From Bacillus sp. X1(2014) (lineage in GTDB: Bacteria > Bacillota > Bacilli > Bacillales_B > DSM-18226), in contig NZ_VEED01000005.1 in assembly GCF_007678255.1 (NCBI RefSeq), forward strand, positions 124,001 through 188,000: a stretch of DNA of 64,000 nucleotides. The letters run 5' to 3'. Shown here piece by piece: positions 25,475-34,435 of the stretch (within the stretch, counting starts at the first letter, position 1; each line of letters opens with the position of its first letter). The notes beneath the pieces were generated by a model. That model made no database searches, was not told where the DNA came from, and worked only from the letters and a program-made list of their open reading frames with translations. Both the position numbers and the translations under genes were made by a program.

Positions 25475-26491
25475 CTATTCAACCTCAAAGAATCCCATCC
25501 AGCCTAGTTCCGCAAATTCACTGACATGAGCGTGAAACATATATTTTCCCTTGTATGGAAAACGAACTTCAATAATCCCGCGTTCCCCTTGGCACTGCAT
25601 GATGGTATCCGTAAATTGACTTGGGTTGTCATTTCTACCTGTTGGTATATACGTAAAATAGTTTGCATGTAGATGGAAAGAGTTTAGTAAGTCAAATTCG
25701 GTTAAATTGCTTAAATAGATACGGACAAGTTCATCCTTCTTGATCTTTATTGGATGATTCATAAAGGCAAAAGCGTACCCATTCACCGTATAAAATTCGT
25801 TTGCTCCATCTAAATCCAAATCAAAGGCATTCATGACCATATTTAATTCAAGTGCTGGTTCCCTTGGTGTTTTTGGATCAATAATAAAATTTCCATATAA
25901 GCCTTTATGAATATGTCGTCGTAAAGGTAAAACATGGCAATGGTAAAGTTGTAATCCATACGGTTTTGCTTCAAATTCATACGTAAAGGATTCACCTGGA
26001 GCGATAGGGTCCAATCCATCCATTTCTGGTGGGTGAATACCATGAAAATGAATCGAGTGAGGATGACTCCCACCGTTAAAAAAATGAAATCGTAAAAGAT
26101 CTCCTTCGGTACAGCGAAATGTTGGGCCAGGAATCGTGCCATTATAGGTCCAACCAGGGAACTTAATCGCCTTTGCAATTTCTATTTCTTTATCAACTGC
26201 AACGATTTGATATTCACGCAAAGTACGACCGTCTAATTGTTTTGTAGTTTTTCCATAATCAAACTCGGTTAAGAGACGTTTAGCCATTTTATAACCTTCT
26301 GTTTTCGTAGAATCATACATGTTTGAGTGATTTGCAGAATGATTATGGTGACTTGATGATGTATGATCCTCAGCATGGACTACTTTAGAAAAAGGTGCAA
26401 CTTTATTTAAATAAATACTTCCTGCCATTCCTATTGCACCCGTCGTTCCGATCTTTAAAATATCCCTTCGAGAAATCTTATTGTCTGACAT
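25475..26491 (-). CDS. Tat-exported two-domain multicopper oxidase
   Basis: A 338-residue oxidase exported by the Tat path: the signal has ISRRDILKIG followed by a hydrophobic core. A His-rich stretch (about residues 42-55) may bind metal. Cupredoxin domain 1 has HFHGIHPP and LYHCHVLPLRRHIHKG, giving the type 1 Cys and trinuclear His ligands; domain 2 has FHLHANYF and MFHAHVSEFAELG. The final motif has Ala instead of Cys, so type 1 copper sits only in domain 1, and a Leu stands where the axial Met usually is. GGAGGAGG precedes ATG 26491; the longer frame to 26545 is not needed. Likely substrates are metal ions or phenols. Confidence 0.87.
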   Translation of the reverse strand: MSDNKISRRDILKIGTTGAIGMAGSIYLNKVAPFSKVVHAEDHTSSSHHNHSANHSNMYDSTKTEGYKMAKRLLTEFDYGKTTKQLDGRTLREYQIVAVDKEIEIAKAIKFPGWTYNGTIPGPTFRCTEGDLLRFHFFNGGSHPHSIHFHGIHPPEMDGLDPIAPGESFTYEFEAKPYGLQLYHCHVLPLRRHIHKGLYGNFIIDPKTPREPALELNMVMNAFDLDLDGANEFYTVNGYAFAFMNHPIKIKKDELVRIYLSNLTEFDLLNSFHLHANYFTYIPTGRNDNPSQFTDTIMQCQGERGIIEVRFPYKGKYMFHAHVSEFAELGWMGFFEVE

Positions 26492-26537
26492 GCTTTTACC
26501 TCCTCCTAAAAAGTTTACCTGATGCAACTTTATTGTC

Positions 26538-26579
26538 CTTGTCAATACTTTATGTTACGGACATTCTTCTTGTCAATAC
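26538..26579. repeat. 11-bp direct repeat upstream of the multicopper oxidase operon
   Basis: CTTGTCAATAC occurs at 26538-26548 and again at 26569-26579, 31 bases apart (about three helix turns). Read on the minus strand each copy contains TTGACA, a perfect -35 box, so the repeats may be tandem promoters or activator sites. Confidence 0.6.
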
Positions 26580-26595
26580 AGAATTCGAAAAACAT

Positions 26596-26657
26596 TCAAA
26601 TAATTATTTGACCATTTAAACGAATTTACATATACTGATAATCAAATGGGCGTTTGA
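26596..26657 (+). promoter_or_regulatory. CadC-controlled promoter with two operators
   Basis: TTGACC (26608-26613) and TATACT (26631-26636) have a 17-base spacer. The palindrome TCAAATAATTATTTGA (26596-26611) overlaps the -35 and matches the S. aureus cad operator core. A second copy with the same TCAAA-N6-TTTGA layout (26642-26657) lies near the start site. CadC should repress cadC-cadA until Cd, Pb or Zn binds it. Confidence 0.85.
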
Positions 26658-26675
26658 ATAAGGAGGTTAATTTTT

Positions 26676-27038
26676 TTGAAAGAAAATGATATATGTGAAG
26701 TTACCTGCGTGGATGGAGAAAAGGTAAAAAGGGTTAAAGAATCTGTTTCTAAGCAAAATACAATGGCAGTTTCACAAATATTTAAAGCGTTATCTGATGA
26801 CACTAGAATAAAGATTGCTTATTCGTTAAGTGAGGAAGAGGAATTATGCGTATGTGATGTAGCAAATATTGTGGGATGTACTACGGCAACTGCCTCTCAC
26901 CATTTGCGGCTTCTTCGTAATTTAGGATTAGCGAAATATCGAAAAGAGGGAAAATTAGTTTTCTATTCATTGGATGATGATCATGTAAAACAATTGATTC
27001 AAATTGCATTTGAGCATCAAAAGGAGGTGAAATCATGA
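26676..27038 (+). CDS. cadC: CadC, ArsR/SmtB-family metal-responsive repressor
   Basis: A 120-residue ArsR/SmtB repressor very similar to S. aureus CadC. The metal-sensing Cys residues are all kept: CEVTC at residues 7 and 11 and ELCVCDVA at about 50-52. The helix-turn-helix recognition segment is TTATASHHLRLLRNLGLAKY. The start is TTG with AAGGAGG upstream. Its stop overlaps the cadA start (ATGA). It represses its own operon through the two palindromes upstream and releases it on Cd, Pb, Bi or Zn binding. Confidence 0.95.
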   Translation: MKENDICEVTCVDGEKVKRVKESVSKQNTMAVSQIFKALSDDTRIKIAYSLSEEEELCVCDVANIVGCTTATASHHLRLLRNLGLAKYRKEGKLVFYSLDDDHVKQLIQIAFEHQKEVKS

Positions 27039-29170
27039 GTGACTCTTTGGAAAAATCCAATGAAAAAACCGTGTACCGTGTGCAAGGATTCACCTGAGCA
27101 GGCTGTGCGACAAAGTTCGAAAAGAACGTACAGCACCTGGATGGTGTTGCTAATGCGAGTGTAAATTTTGGTGCTTCTAAACTTACCGTTTATGGCGAAA
27201 CGACAATAGAGGAAATAGAAAAAGCAGGGGCGTTTGAGAATATAAAAGTCATCCCTGAGAAAGAGCGTTTTGATGAGAAAAAAGAACCGTTCCTGAAACA
27301 ATATTCAACGGTTATCGCCTCATTTGTTTTCTTGCTTATTGGATGGGTTTCATCACAAACTAATGGTGAAGAAAGTATTTCTTCGATACTGCCCTATGGG
27401 GCTGCCATCTTAGTAGGTGGTTATCGTCTTTTCACCACGGGATTGAAAAACTTATTTCGACTTGAATTTGATATGAGAACCTTAATGACAATAGCTGTTA
27501 TCGGAGCAGCGATTATCGGTGAGTGGGGAGAAGGTGCAACGGTTGTCATCCTGTTCGCTATTAGTGAGGTTCTAGAGTCTTACTCGATGGATAAAGCGAG
27601 ACAATCCATTCGTTCCTTAATGGATATTGCTCCGAAAGAGGCCTTAATTCGTAGGGGGAATAAAGAGTTTACAGTAGAAGTAGACGATATTCGAATTGGT
27701 GATATTTTAATCGTAAAGCCTGGACAGAAAATCGCTATGGATGGAATGGTTGTAAAAGGATTATCGTCTGTGAATCAAGCTGCGATTACTGGAGAATCTG
27801 TTCCAGTTTCCAAAACTGTGGATGATGAAGTATTTGCTGGAACTCTTAATGAAGAAGGACTTCTTGAAGTCAAAGTTACCAAACATGTGGACGATACTAC
27901 GATTGCAAAAATCATTCATTTGGTGGAAGAGGCTCAAGCAGAAAAGGCCCCGTCACAAGCATTTGTTGATCGGTTTGCGAAATATTATACGCCTGTCATC
28001 ATGTTGATTTCGCTTTTAGTAGCCGTACTGCCACCTTTATTATTTGAAGGGGATTGGAGTAAATGGATCTATCAGGGTCTGGCCGTTTTAGTGGTAGGTT
28101 GTCCTTGTGCACTCGTTATTTCCACTCCTGTGTCGATTGTAACAGCTATTGGGAATGCGGCAAGAAATGGTGTCTTAATCAAAGGTGGGATTCATTTAGA
28201 GGAAATGGGAGCACTTAAAGCCATTGCCTTTGATAAGACAGGGACTTTAACAGAAGGAATTCCTGTTGTAACCGATTATCTTCCACAAGAGAATGCAAAT
28301 CCGAATGAACTTCTTTCCATTATCGCTGCATTAGAAAATGGTTCACAACATCCTTTAGCTTCAGCAATCATGAAAAAGGCTGAACAAGAACAATTACCTT
28401 ATCAAGACCTTGCTATTGAAGACTTCTTTTCCATTACAGGTAAAGGCATAAAAGGTAGAGTTAAGGATCAAATATATTATGTGGGAAGCCCTAATTTATT
28501 CGATGAACTCTTAACCAATGGAATACCAGCAAATCTTAAGGAGTCGATAACTGAACTCCAAAATAAAGGGAAAACAGTTATGGTGACTGGGACTGATTCA
28601 GAAATATTAGCCCTACTAGCAGTTGCAGATGAAGTGAGAGGAAACAGCCGATCAGTTATTCAGAAACTTCACTCATTAGGTATTCAAAAAACGATCATGT
28701 TAACGGGCGATAATAACGGGACGGCAAATGCAATTGGCCAACAGGTAGGGGTTTCTGATATTCAGGCTGATCTTTTACCTCAAGATAAACTTGCCTTTAT
28801 TAAAGAATTAAGAAATAAATACGACCGTGTGGCCATGGTTGGGGACGGTGTGAATGATGCACCAGCTCTTGCAGCATCGACTGTCGGTATTGCTATGGGA
28901 GGTGCTGGAACGGATACGGCTCTCGAAACAGCCGATATTGCTTTAATGGCTGATGATTTAGGAAAACTGCCATTTACGTTAAACCTAAGCAGAAAAGCCT
29001 TATTTATTATCAAACAAAACATCACGTTTTCATTAGGAATTAAACTCTTCGCACTATTATTAGTGATCCCAGGCTGGTTAACCCTATGGATTGCGATATT
29101 TGCAGATATGGGAGCGACACTTATTGTGACGCTTAATGGTTTACGACTTCTCAGGATAAAAGACAAATAA
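27035..29170 (+). pseudogene. cadA: CadA cadmium/zinc P1B-type ATPase with TGA at the first metal-binding Cys codon
   Basis: The frame beginning at ATG 27035 reads VYRVQGFT, then TGA (27095-27097), then [12 protein letters not shown], and continues without another stop to 29170. S. aureus CadA has Cys (GFTCANCA) exactly where TGA stands, so a single base change from TGC/TGT explains it. Downstream the pump is complete: CPC metal-site (VGCPCALV), phosphorylation site [13 protein letters not shown] actuator loop, and [10 protein letters not shown]. There is no in-frame ATG, GTG or TTG between the stop and TTG 27332, which lies in the first membrane helix, so reinitiation would give a truncated protein. 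Possibilities are recent inactivation, a sequence error, or UGA decoding. Confidence 0.88.
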
Positions 29171-29174
29171 GCTA

Positions 29175-29206
29175 TGGCTTCCCAACAGTTTGGGAAGCCA
29201 TTTTTT
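29175..29206 (+). terminator. Rho-independent terminator after cadA
   Basis: A perfect 11-bp stem (TGGCTTCCCAA with its complement) has a CAGT loop and T6 tail. Confidence 0.93.
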
Positions 29207-29375
29207 GATTTTAATGCTGGTCCTTCATAGTTTGTAAGTTTTTTATTAAGAGGATATTAAATAAAACAAGACAAAATGACTACGGAAAATCGATAAAATT
29301 TACCGTTGATTGGAAAAAATATAGTTTACTCATTTGAATTTTTATCTCTATTTAGTTCTAAATTACTGTTATTGA

Positions 29376-29450
29376 TTTACCATCTATTGGTCGCCCTATT
29401 ATTTTACTATTTACAATCTTCACAATCTATTAATAAACACCCTTTATAAT
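29376..29450 (+). promoter_or_regulatory. Possible PhoP-dependent promoter of phoD
   Basis: TATAAT (29445-29450) has no good -35. In its place are TTTACT, TTTACA and TTCACA at 29403-29424, plus TTTACC at 29376, which resemble Pho-box TTAACA repeats, though the spacing is not the regular 11 bases. Phosphate-starvation control of phoD would fit. The remaining gap 29207-29375 is AT-rich and shows nothing else. Confidence 0.4.
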
Positions 29451-29494
29451 CAGAGTCGTATTTAAGAAATGTAAAATCTGAGGGGGAAGAAATC

Positions 29495-31249
29495 ATGACA
29501 AATGAGAAAACTTTGGACGAATTAATTAGGAATTTTACCGAACGAAATTTGAAAAAGAATGTAGATCGTCGCAGCTTTCTTTATGGCGCTGGTAAGATTG
29601 CAGGACTGTCCCTCGGGTTGGCCATTGCTCAGTCAATGGGAGGATTTAAAGTTGATGCGGCTCCGAATTTTAGCGAATATCCTTTTACACTTGGTGTCGC
29701 TTCTGGAGATCCGTTATCTGATAGTGTCGTTTTATGGACAAGGTTGGCTCCGGATCCGTTAAATGGCGGAGGGATGCCATCTCATATCGTTCCAGTCAAT
29801 TGGGAACTTGCAACAGATGAAAACTTCCGAAAAGTAATCAAACGAGGAACAGAACATGCCTCGCCTAACCTCGCACATTCTGTCCATGTAGAAGTGAGCG
29901 GGCTGAAGGCGAACACTGTGTATTTTTACCGATTTAAGACCGGAAATGAACTAAGCCCTGTTGGAAAAACAAAAACCCTTCCAGCAGCAGGTGCCAGCGT
30001 AGCAAGCATGACGTTCGCATTCGCTTCCTGTCAGCAATATGAACACGGCTATTATACGGCGTACAAGCATATGGCGAAAGAGGATCTCGATCTTGTGTTC
30101 CACGTCGGCGATTATATATATGAATACGGTACGAATGAGTATCTTTCTGCAACGGGCAATGTCCGTGCACACAAAGGAGATGAAATTATCACGCTTGAAG
30201 ATTACCGTACACGTCATGCCCAATATCGTTCAGATGAACACCTAAGGGCTGCACACGCTGCATTCCCGTGGGTGGTTACATGGGATGACCATGAAGTGGA
30301 AAACAATTACGCAAATGTCATTCCAGAAAAGGACCAGTCTGTTGAAGAGTTTATCAAGCGCCGTGCCGCTGCTTACCAGGCATATTACGAGCACATGCCG
30401 CTCCGCATGTCGTCATTGCCTCACGATGGCGGGATGCAATTATACAGGGATTTCACTTATGGTGATTTGGCGAACTTCTATGTTCTTGATACACGCCAGT
30501 ACCGGGATGACCAGGCGAATGGTGATGGTACGAAAGCTCATACACCGGAATCATTAGATCCAAAGCGTACACTTCTCGGTGCTGAGCAAGAACAATGGTT
30601 GGTTAACAATCTAGGAAATTCAAAATCTCATTGGAACGTCCTTGCCCAGCAGATTTTCTTTGCACAGCGCAAATCTGGAACCAGCACGACTCCAAAATTC
30701 AGCATGGATTCATGGGACGGCTATCCGGCACAACGCCAGCGTGTCACAGATTTTATTGCTGGCAAGAACATGGACAACATTATCGTTATTACGGGAGATG
30801 TCCATGCAAGCTGGGCTTCTAACCTGACGACTGATTACAACAATCCAGCCGCTCCGATTTTTGGAGCAGAGTTTGTGGGAACATCGATTACAACAGGAGG
30901 AAATGGATCGGATTGGCGTGCAGACACAGCCAAATCTTTAGCGGACAACCCGCATATTAAATTCTTTAATAATTACCGCGGCTACGTTCGATGCCAGGTC
31001 ACACCAGAACAATGGCGTGCAGATTACCGTGTTGTTCCGTTCGTAACCGAGCCGGGAGCTGATATTTCGACACGAGCATCATTTGTTTATAAGAAAGATC
31101 AGACAGGGATCAAGGAAATAGCCGCTACTACGGTGCCTATGGGTGTCAAAATGTCTGAAGAAGTCGAAGAAGACCGGCACAGAGCCCACGCACGAGCGCA
31201 TGAAAAGCAAATGGAGAAAAGGCGCAAACGCGGAGCCGTAACTAATTAA
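29495..31249 (+). CDS. phoD: PhoD alkaline phosphatase/phosphodiesterase, Tat-exported
   Basis: A 584-residue PhoD-family enzyme that hydrolyses phosphate esters and teichoic acids outside the cell. The Tat signal has the twin Arg in VDRRSFLYGAG. The PhoD N-terminal domain (FTLGVASGDPLSDSVVLWTRL) precedes the metallophosphatase domain with HVGDYIYEYG, WDDHEVENNY, the ITGDVHAS motif and a late GTSITTGG. A Lys/Arg-rich tail is present (about 560-584). The unit phoD-tatA-tatC copies the B. subtilis phoD-tatAd-tatCd operon, where TatAdCd is dedicated to PhoD. Confidence 0.96.
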   Translation: MTNEKTLDELIRNFTERNLKKNVDRRSFLYGAGKIAGLSLGLAIAQSMGGFKVDAAPNFSEYPFTLGVASGDPLSDSVVLWTRLAPDPLNGGGMPSHIVPVNWELATDENFRKVIKRGTEHASPNLAHSVHVEVSGLKANTVYFYRFKTGNELSPVGKTKTLPAAGASVASMTFAFASCQQYEHGYYTAYKHMAKEDLDLVFHVGDYIYEYGTNEYLSATGNVRAHKGDEIITLEDYRTRHAQYRSDEHLRAAHAAFPWVVTWDDHEVENNYANVIPEKDQSVEEFIKRRAAAYQAYYEHMPLRMSSLPHDGGMQLYRDFTYGDLANFYVLDTRQYRDDQANGDGTKAHTPESLDPKRTLLGAEQEQWLVNNLGNSKSHWNVLAQQIFFAQRKSGTSTTPKFSMDSWDGYPAQRQRVTDFIAGKNMDNIIVITGDVHASWASNLTTDYNNPAAPIFGAEFVGTSITTGGNGSDWRADTAKSLADNPHIKFFNNYRGYVRCQVTPEQWRADYRVVPFVTEPGADISTRASFVYKKDQTGIKEIAATTVPMGVKMSEEVEEDRHRAHARAHEKQMEKRRKRGAVTN

Positions 31250-31320
31250 TTTAGTTAAAAGGCTTGGTTTAAAGACATTATCGAATCACCCCTACTGACA
31301 TTTAGAGGAGATGAACTTAT

Positions 31321-31527
31321 ATGCTTTCCAATATTGGTATTCCAGGGTTAATTTTAGTACTCGTCATTGCTCTAATTATTTTCGGGCCATCAAAGTTGCC
31401 GGAAATCGGTCGGGCATTTGGTCGTACCTTAACCGAATTCAAAGGAGCTGCAAAGGAATTAGTATCTGATGATCACAAAGAGGAAGAGAAAAAACCTGCG
31501 CTTTCCGCTGTGAGAAAGGAAAACTAA
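31321..31527 (+). CDS. tatA: TatA twin-arginine translocase subunit (TatAd type)
   Basis: A 68-residue TatA protein with an N-terminal membrane helix (about 3-22), the conserved [17 protein letters not shown] hinge and amphipathic helix, and a charged C-tail. It lies 71 bases after phoD and before tatC, so it corresponds to TatAd. GAGGAG precedes the ATG. In Gram-positives TatA proteins combine TatA and TatB function. Confidence 0.95.
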   Translation: MLSNIGIPGLILVLVIALIIFGPSKLPEIGRAFGRTLTEFKGAAKELVSDDHKEEEKKPALSAVRKEN

Positions 31528-31634
31528 TAGAAAGGAGAGCAGGCGGACTGCCCGTCAGCTCTCTTTCTATGTGTGCGGAGGAATGTTGGAGCAATTTTCA
31601 CCTAACCACGTAAGAATAAAAGGAGGTTTCTAGT

Positions 31635-32384
31635 ATGGACACCAAAGAGATGCATCTGAAAGATCATTTAGAGGAGTTTCGCCGGCGTTTAATTATGACG
31701 GTACTGGCTTTTGTTACTTTTCTGATCGCCAATTTTATTTTTGTCCAGGACATTTATAAGTGGCTTGTGAAGGATCTGGATGGAAAACTGGCTATCCTTG
31801 GTCCGAGTGATATCCTCTGGGTCTACATGATGATCGCGGCAGTATTTGCAGTAGCTGCAACTATTCCAGTAGCTGCCTACCAGACGTGGCGCTTTGTGGT
31901 ACCTGCGTTGAATCGTGAAGAAAGTAAGGTGACTTTAAGGTTTATCCCTGGGTTATTCCTGTTATTTATAGGAGGGATTTCATTTGGGTATTTCGTGCTG
32001 TTTCCGATTGTGCTCGGATTTTTAACGAGCCTTTCAGCAGGACAATTTGAAACGATGTTCACAGCTGAAAAATATTTTCGGTTCATGATCAGCCTAACAC
32101 TGCCATTTGGCTTTCTGTTTGAAATGCCGCTCGTGGTGATGTTTTTAACAAGATTAGGTATTCTCAATCCAATTAGGCTAGCCAAGGCGAGGAAACTCTC
32201 CTATTTTGGTCTAATTGTTGTATCCATTCTGATCACTCCGCCTGATTTTATTTCAGATTTTCTGGTGATGATTCCATTGATTCTACTATATGAAGTGAGC
32301 GTATCCTTGTCTAAGATTGTTTACAGGAAGAAATTGCTGCTTGAAATGGCTCTACAGAACGATGGTCTAGCGGAAAGCGGATGA
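31635..32384 (+). CDS. tatC: TatC twin-arginine translocase subunit (TatCd type)
   Basis: A 249-residue TatC with six membrane helices. The signal-recognising N-terminus is LKDHLEEFRRRL and the conserved first periplasmic-loop Phe-Pro and Glu features are seen around PFGFLFEMPLVVMFL. It recognises Tat signals and recruits TatA. It is the only TatC in this window, so it may serve PhoD and the multicopper oxidase alike. AAAGGAGG precedes the ATG. Confidence 0.95.
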   Translation: MDTKEMHLKDHLEEFRRRLIMTVLAFVTFLIANFIFVQDIYKWLVKDLDGKLAILGPSDILWVYMMIAAVFAVAATIPVAAYQTWRFVVPALNREESKVTLRFIPGLFLLFIGGISFGYFVLFPIVLGFLTSLSAGQFETMFTAEKYFRFMISLTLPFGFLFEMPLVVMFLTRLGILNPIRLAKARKLSYFGLIVVSILITPPDFISDFLVMIPLILLYEVSVSLSKIVYRKKLLLEMALQNDGLAESG

Positions 32385-32641
32385 TTCACGACAAATCAAC
32401 AGTGAAAAGAATTAGTATAGTTTTAAAATACTTAAGGATGATACCGAAATGGTTTCATTCTTTTATTTATGACTGAAATAATCAGTTAATCATTTCTGAA
32501 AAGGGTACGAATAAAGAATACTTTGATGTGTTTATGATGGGTACAAAGAAATTGAAAATCTGTGGGTTTTGATTCAAAATGATGATGTTATAATGAATAG
32601 AATGTGTAGAAAATATTGGCTATCAAGAAAGGATATACAAA

Positions 32642-33187
32642 ATGAAAAAGTTGCTTTTCTTACTAGTTGGCATGTTGGTAATGCTTCCTTCCATTGCCAG
32701 CGCCCATACTGAATTAACCACATCCAATCCAACTTCTGGACAAGTTGTGAAAGAGGACCTTAAAGAAATCGTTCTTACATATGAAGGGAAGATTGAATCG
32801 TTAAGCACGATGAAATTGGTGAAAGAGGGGAAGGAAGTCCCTTTAGTTAGTGCTACCCCAAAAGAAAATCGATTAATAGGTACATTACTGGGACCACTAG
32901 AAAATGGCTCCTATATGATTAAATGGAGCATTGCAGGTGAAGATGGTCACCCTATATCTGGTGAAATTCCATTTACAGTGCAAAAGGTAGTGAAGGAAGC
33001 ACCGAAGGCTGAAACAAAACAGCCGGTTACTCCAAAAAAGGAAGAGCCTAAAAAAGAGAATTCAAACCAGGAAAAATCAAAAAATGATTCGACGGATTCC
33101 ACATCGAATCTGAAGAATATTATTATTAGTGTGGTAGTCCTAATATTAATCATAGGAGTATTCCTATTATTTAGAAGGAAGCGTTAA
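32642..33187 (+). CDS. CopC-domain copper-binding protein with C-terminal membrane anchor
   Basis: A 181-residue exported protein: signal peptide ending at SASA, then a mature N-terminus HTELTTSNP that supplies the CopC copper-ligand His, and a CopC beta-sandwich (about 22-115) with the second ligand region EDGHPISGEI. A Lys/Glu-rich linker (120-155) and one membrane helix (about 158-176) follow. It is thus membrane-tethered CopC. The CopD-like gene starts two bases after it. Together they likely pass copper across or hold it at the membrane. Confidence 0.88.
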   Translation: MKKLLFLLVGMLVMLPSIASAHTELTTSNPTSGQVVKEDLKEIVLTYEGKIESLSTMKLVKEGKEVPLVSATPKENRLIGTLLGPLENGSYMIKWSIAGEDGHPISGEIPFTVQKVVKEAPKAETKQPVTPKKEEPKKENSNQEKSKNDSTDSTSNLKNIIISVVVLILIIGVFLLFRRKR

Positions 33188-33188
33188 A

Positions 33189-34265
33189 ATGGGGTTCTTA
33201 ATTCCTATCGCAGAATTCGGTAATTATTTGTTGTATTCTATTCTTGTCGGACATGTGGCTTTGCAGTTTGTACCTGAAGCAAATAAACCGAGAGTTAATA
33301 TTCCAATACCAGTTTTACTGCTTTCCACACTTGGAATTATTGTTTTCTCATTAGGACCTGTTGTTCAGACGGTTTCCTATTTTCAAGGCGGAGTTGGTCT
33401 TCCCTTAGCCATAAAATCTGTTTTATTGGACTTCCAAGTAGGAAAAGCTTGGATTTTTATAGGGTTTATGGCTACATTCTTATATCTAGCAATTTTGCTA
33501 AAAGGCTCCAAATATGTGCAAACTATCTTGCTGCTATTGATGATATTAGCAGTTGGATATTCCAGCCATTCTGCTTCACTTTCATTTTGGCCTGGGCTGC
33601 TGTCTCATAGCACTCATTTTCTAATCATAACTTTATGGACAGGGATCCTTATTCATGTTGCTTGGTTCTCAAAAGAGTGGTCAAATTGGTCTAAATTTTT
33701 ATTTTGGTTTACTCCCTTTGCCGTTTTCTGTATCCTCATAATAATTATTAGTGGAATTTATCTAATGTTATTTGTGGTTGAACCTAGGGATTATGTAAAA
33801 ACTTGGGTCTTGCCGTATGGACAAATGCTTCTTTTAAAGCATATTAGTATCGTTCCCGTATTAGTTTTTGCCTTAATAAATGGTGTGCTTTCAAGAAAAG
33901 CATTAAAACTCCCTACCTTTAATCCTAAACCCTGGGTAAAAGCTGAAAGTATTATTTTATTGATCGTTTTCTATTTTACAGCCGTAATGGGAACGTTATC
34001 GCCGCCACATGAAGTTGAATTCACTGTGAAGTCAGAAGGTGCATCTAAGTGGGTGGAATGGTTATTGGGGAAAAATATTCTTTCAACCTTACAACTGGAT
34101 ATAGTACTGTCTTTTCAAACGGGATTACTAATCATTGTTGCTATACTCTTTTTATTAATGATTATCATTAGTTTTAAAAGGGTGAAGCCTATTCTAGGAG
34201 TTGTGTTTGGTGTTGGCTTTATCGTAGCATTGTATTTTGGTTTACTACTGTCCATAGCCATATAA
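33189..34265 (+). CDS. CopD-domain copper transport membrane protein
   Basis: A 358-residue polytopic protein with about nine helices in the CopD/YcnJ-like fold. His residues in helices are LVGHVALQF, SSHSASLSFW, LSHSTHF and LLKHISIV, as expected for copper coordination. It follows the CopC-like gene by a 1-base gap and would import copper bound by it. The operon ends at the hairpin at 34295. It sits close to the copper oxidase and Tat genes, suggesting a shared copper supply role, but co-regulation is not shown. Confidence 0.85.
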   Translation: MGFLIPIAEFGNYLLYSILVGHVALQFVPEANKPRVNIPIPVLLLSTLGIIVFSLGPVVQTVSYFQGGVGLPLAIKSVLLDFQVGKAWIFIGFMATFLYLAILLKGSKYVQTILLLLMILAVGYSSHSASLSFWPGLLSHSTHFLIITLWTGILIHVAWFSKEWSNWSKFLFWFTPFAVFCILIIIISGIYLMLFVVEPRDYVKTWVLPYGQMLLLKHISIVPVLVFALINGVLSRKALKLPTFNPKPWVKAESIILLIVFYFTAVMGTLSPPHEVEFTVKSEGASKWVEWLLGKNILSTLQLDIVLSFQTGLLIIVAILFLLMIIISFKRVKPILGVVFGVGFIVALYFGLLLSIAI

Positions 34266-34294
34266 GCCCTGATAGACGAATATTAACAAACACA

Positions 34295-34322
34295 AAAAAG
34301 GCTGAAATTTTTCAGTCTTTTT
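34295..34322 (+). terminator. Rho-independent terminator after the CopC/CopD operon
   Basis: A 12-bp stem (AAAAAGGCTGAA with TTCAGTCTTTTT, one G-U pair) has an ATTT loop. Confidence 0.88.
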
Positions 34323-34435
34323 ATGTTATTTAACAGCCATTCAGACCGGCTAATATACTACTTAACAAACTGAAAGAAAAATACTCCAATTAGAAAGAAA
34401 TTTCTGATATTATAGTTTCATATTTATAGAGGAGT

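Noticed and set aside
27101..27135. Possible SECIS element after the cadA TGA
   Set aside because: The hairpin is weak and starts only about 5 bases after TGA, and the codons forming it are conserved in CadA proteins for protein reasons; kept only as a remark, not called as a feature.
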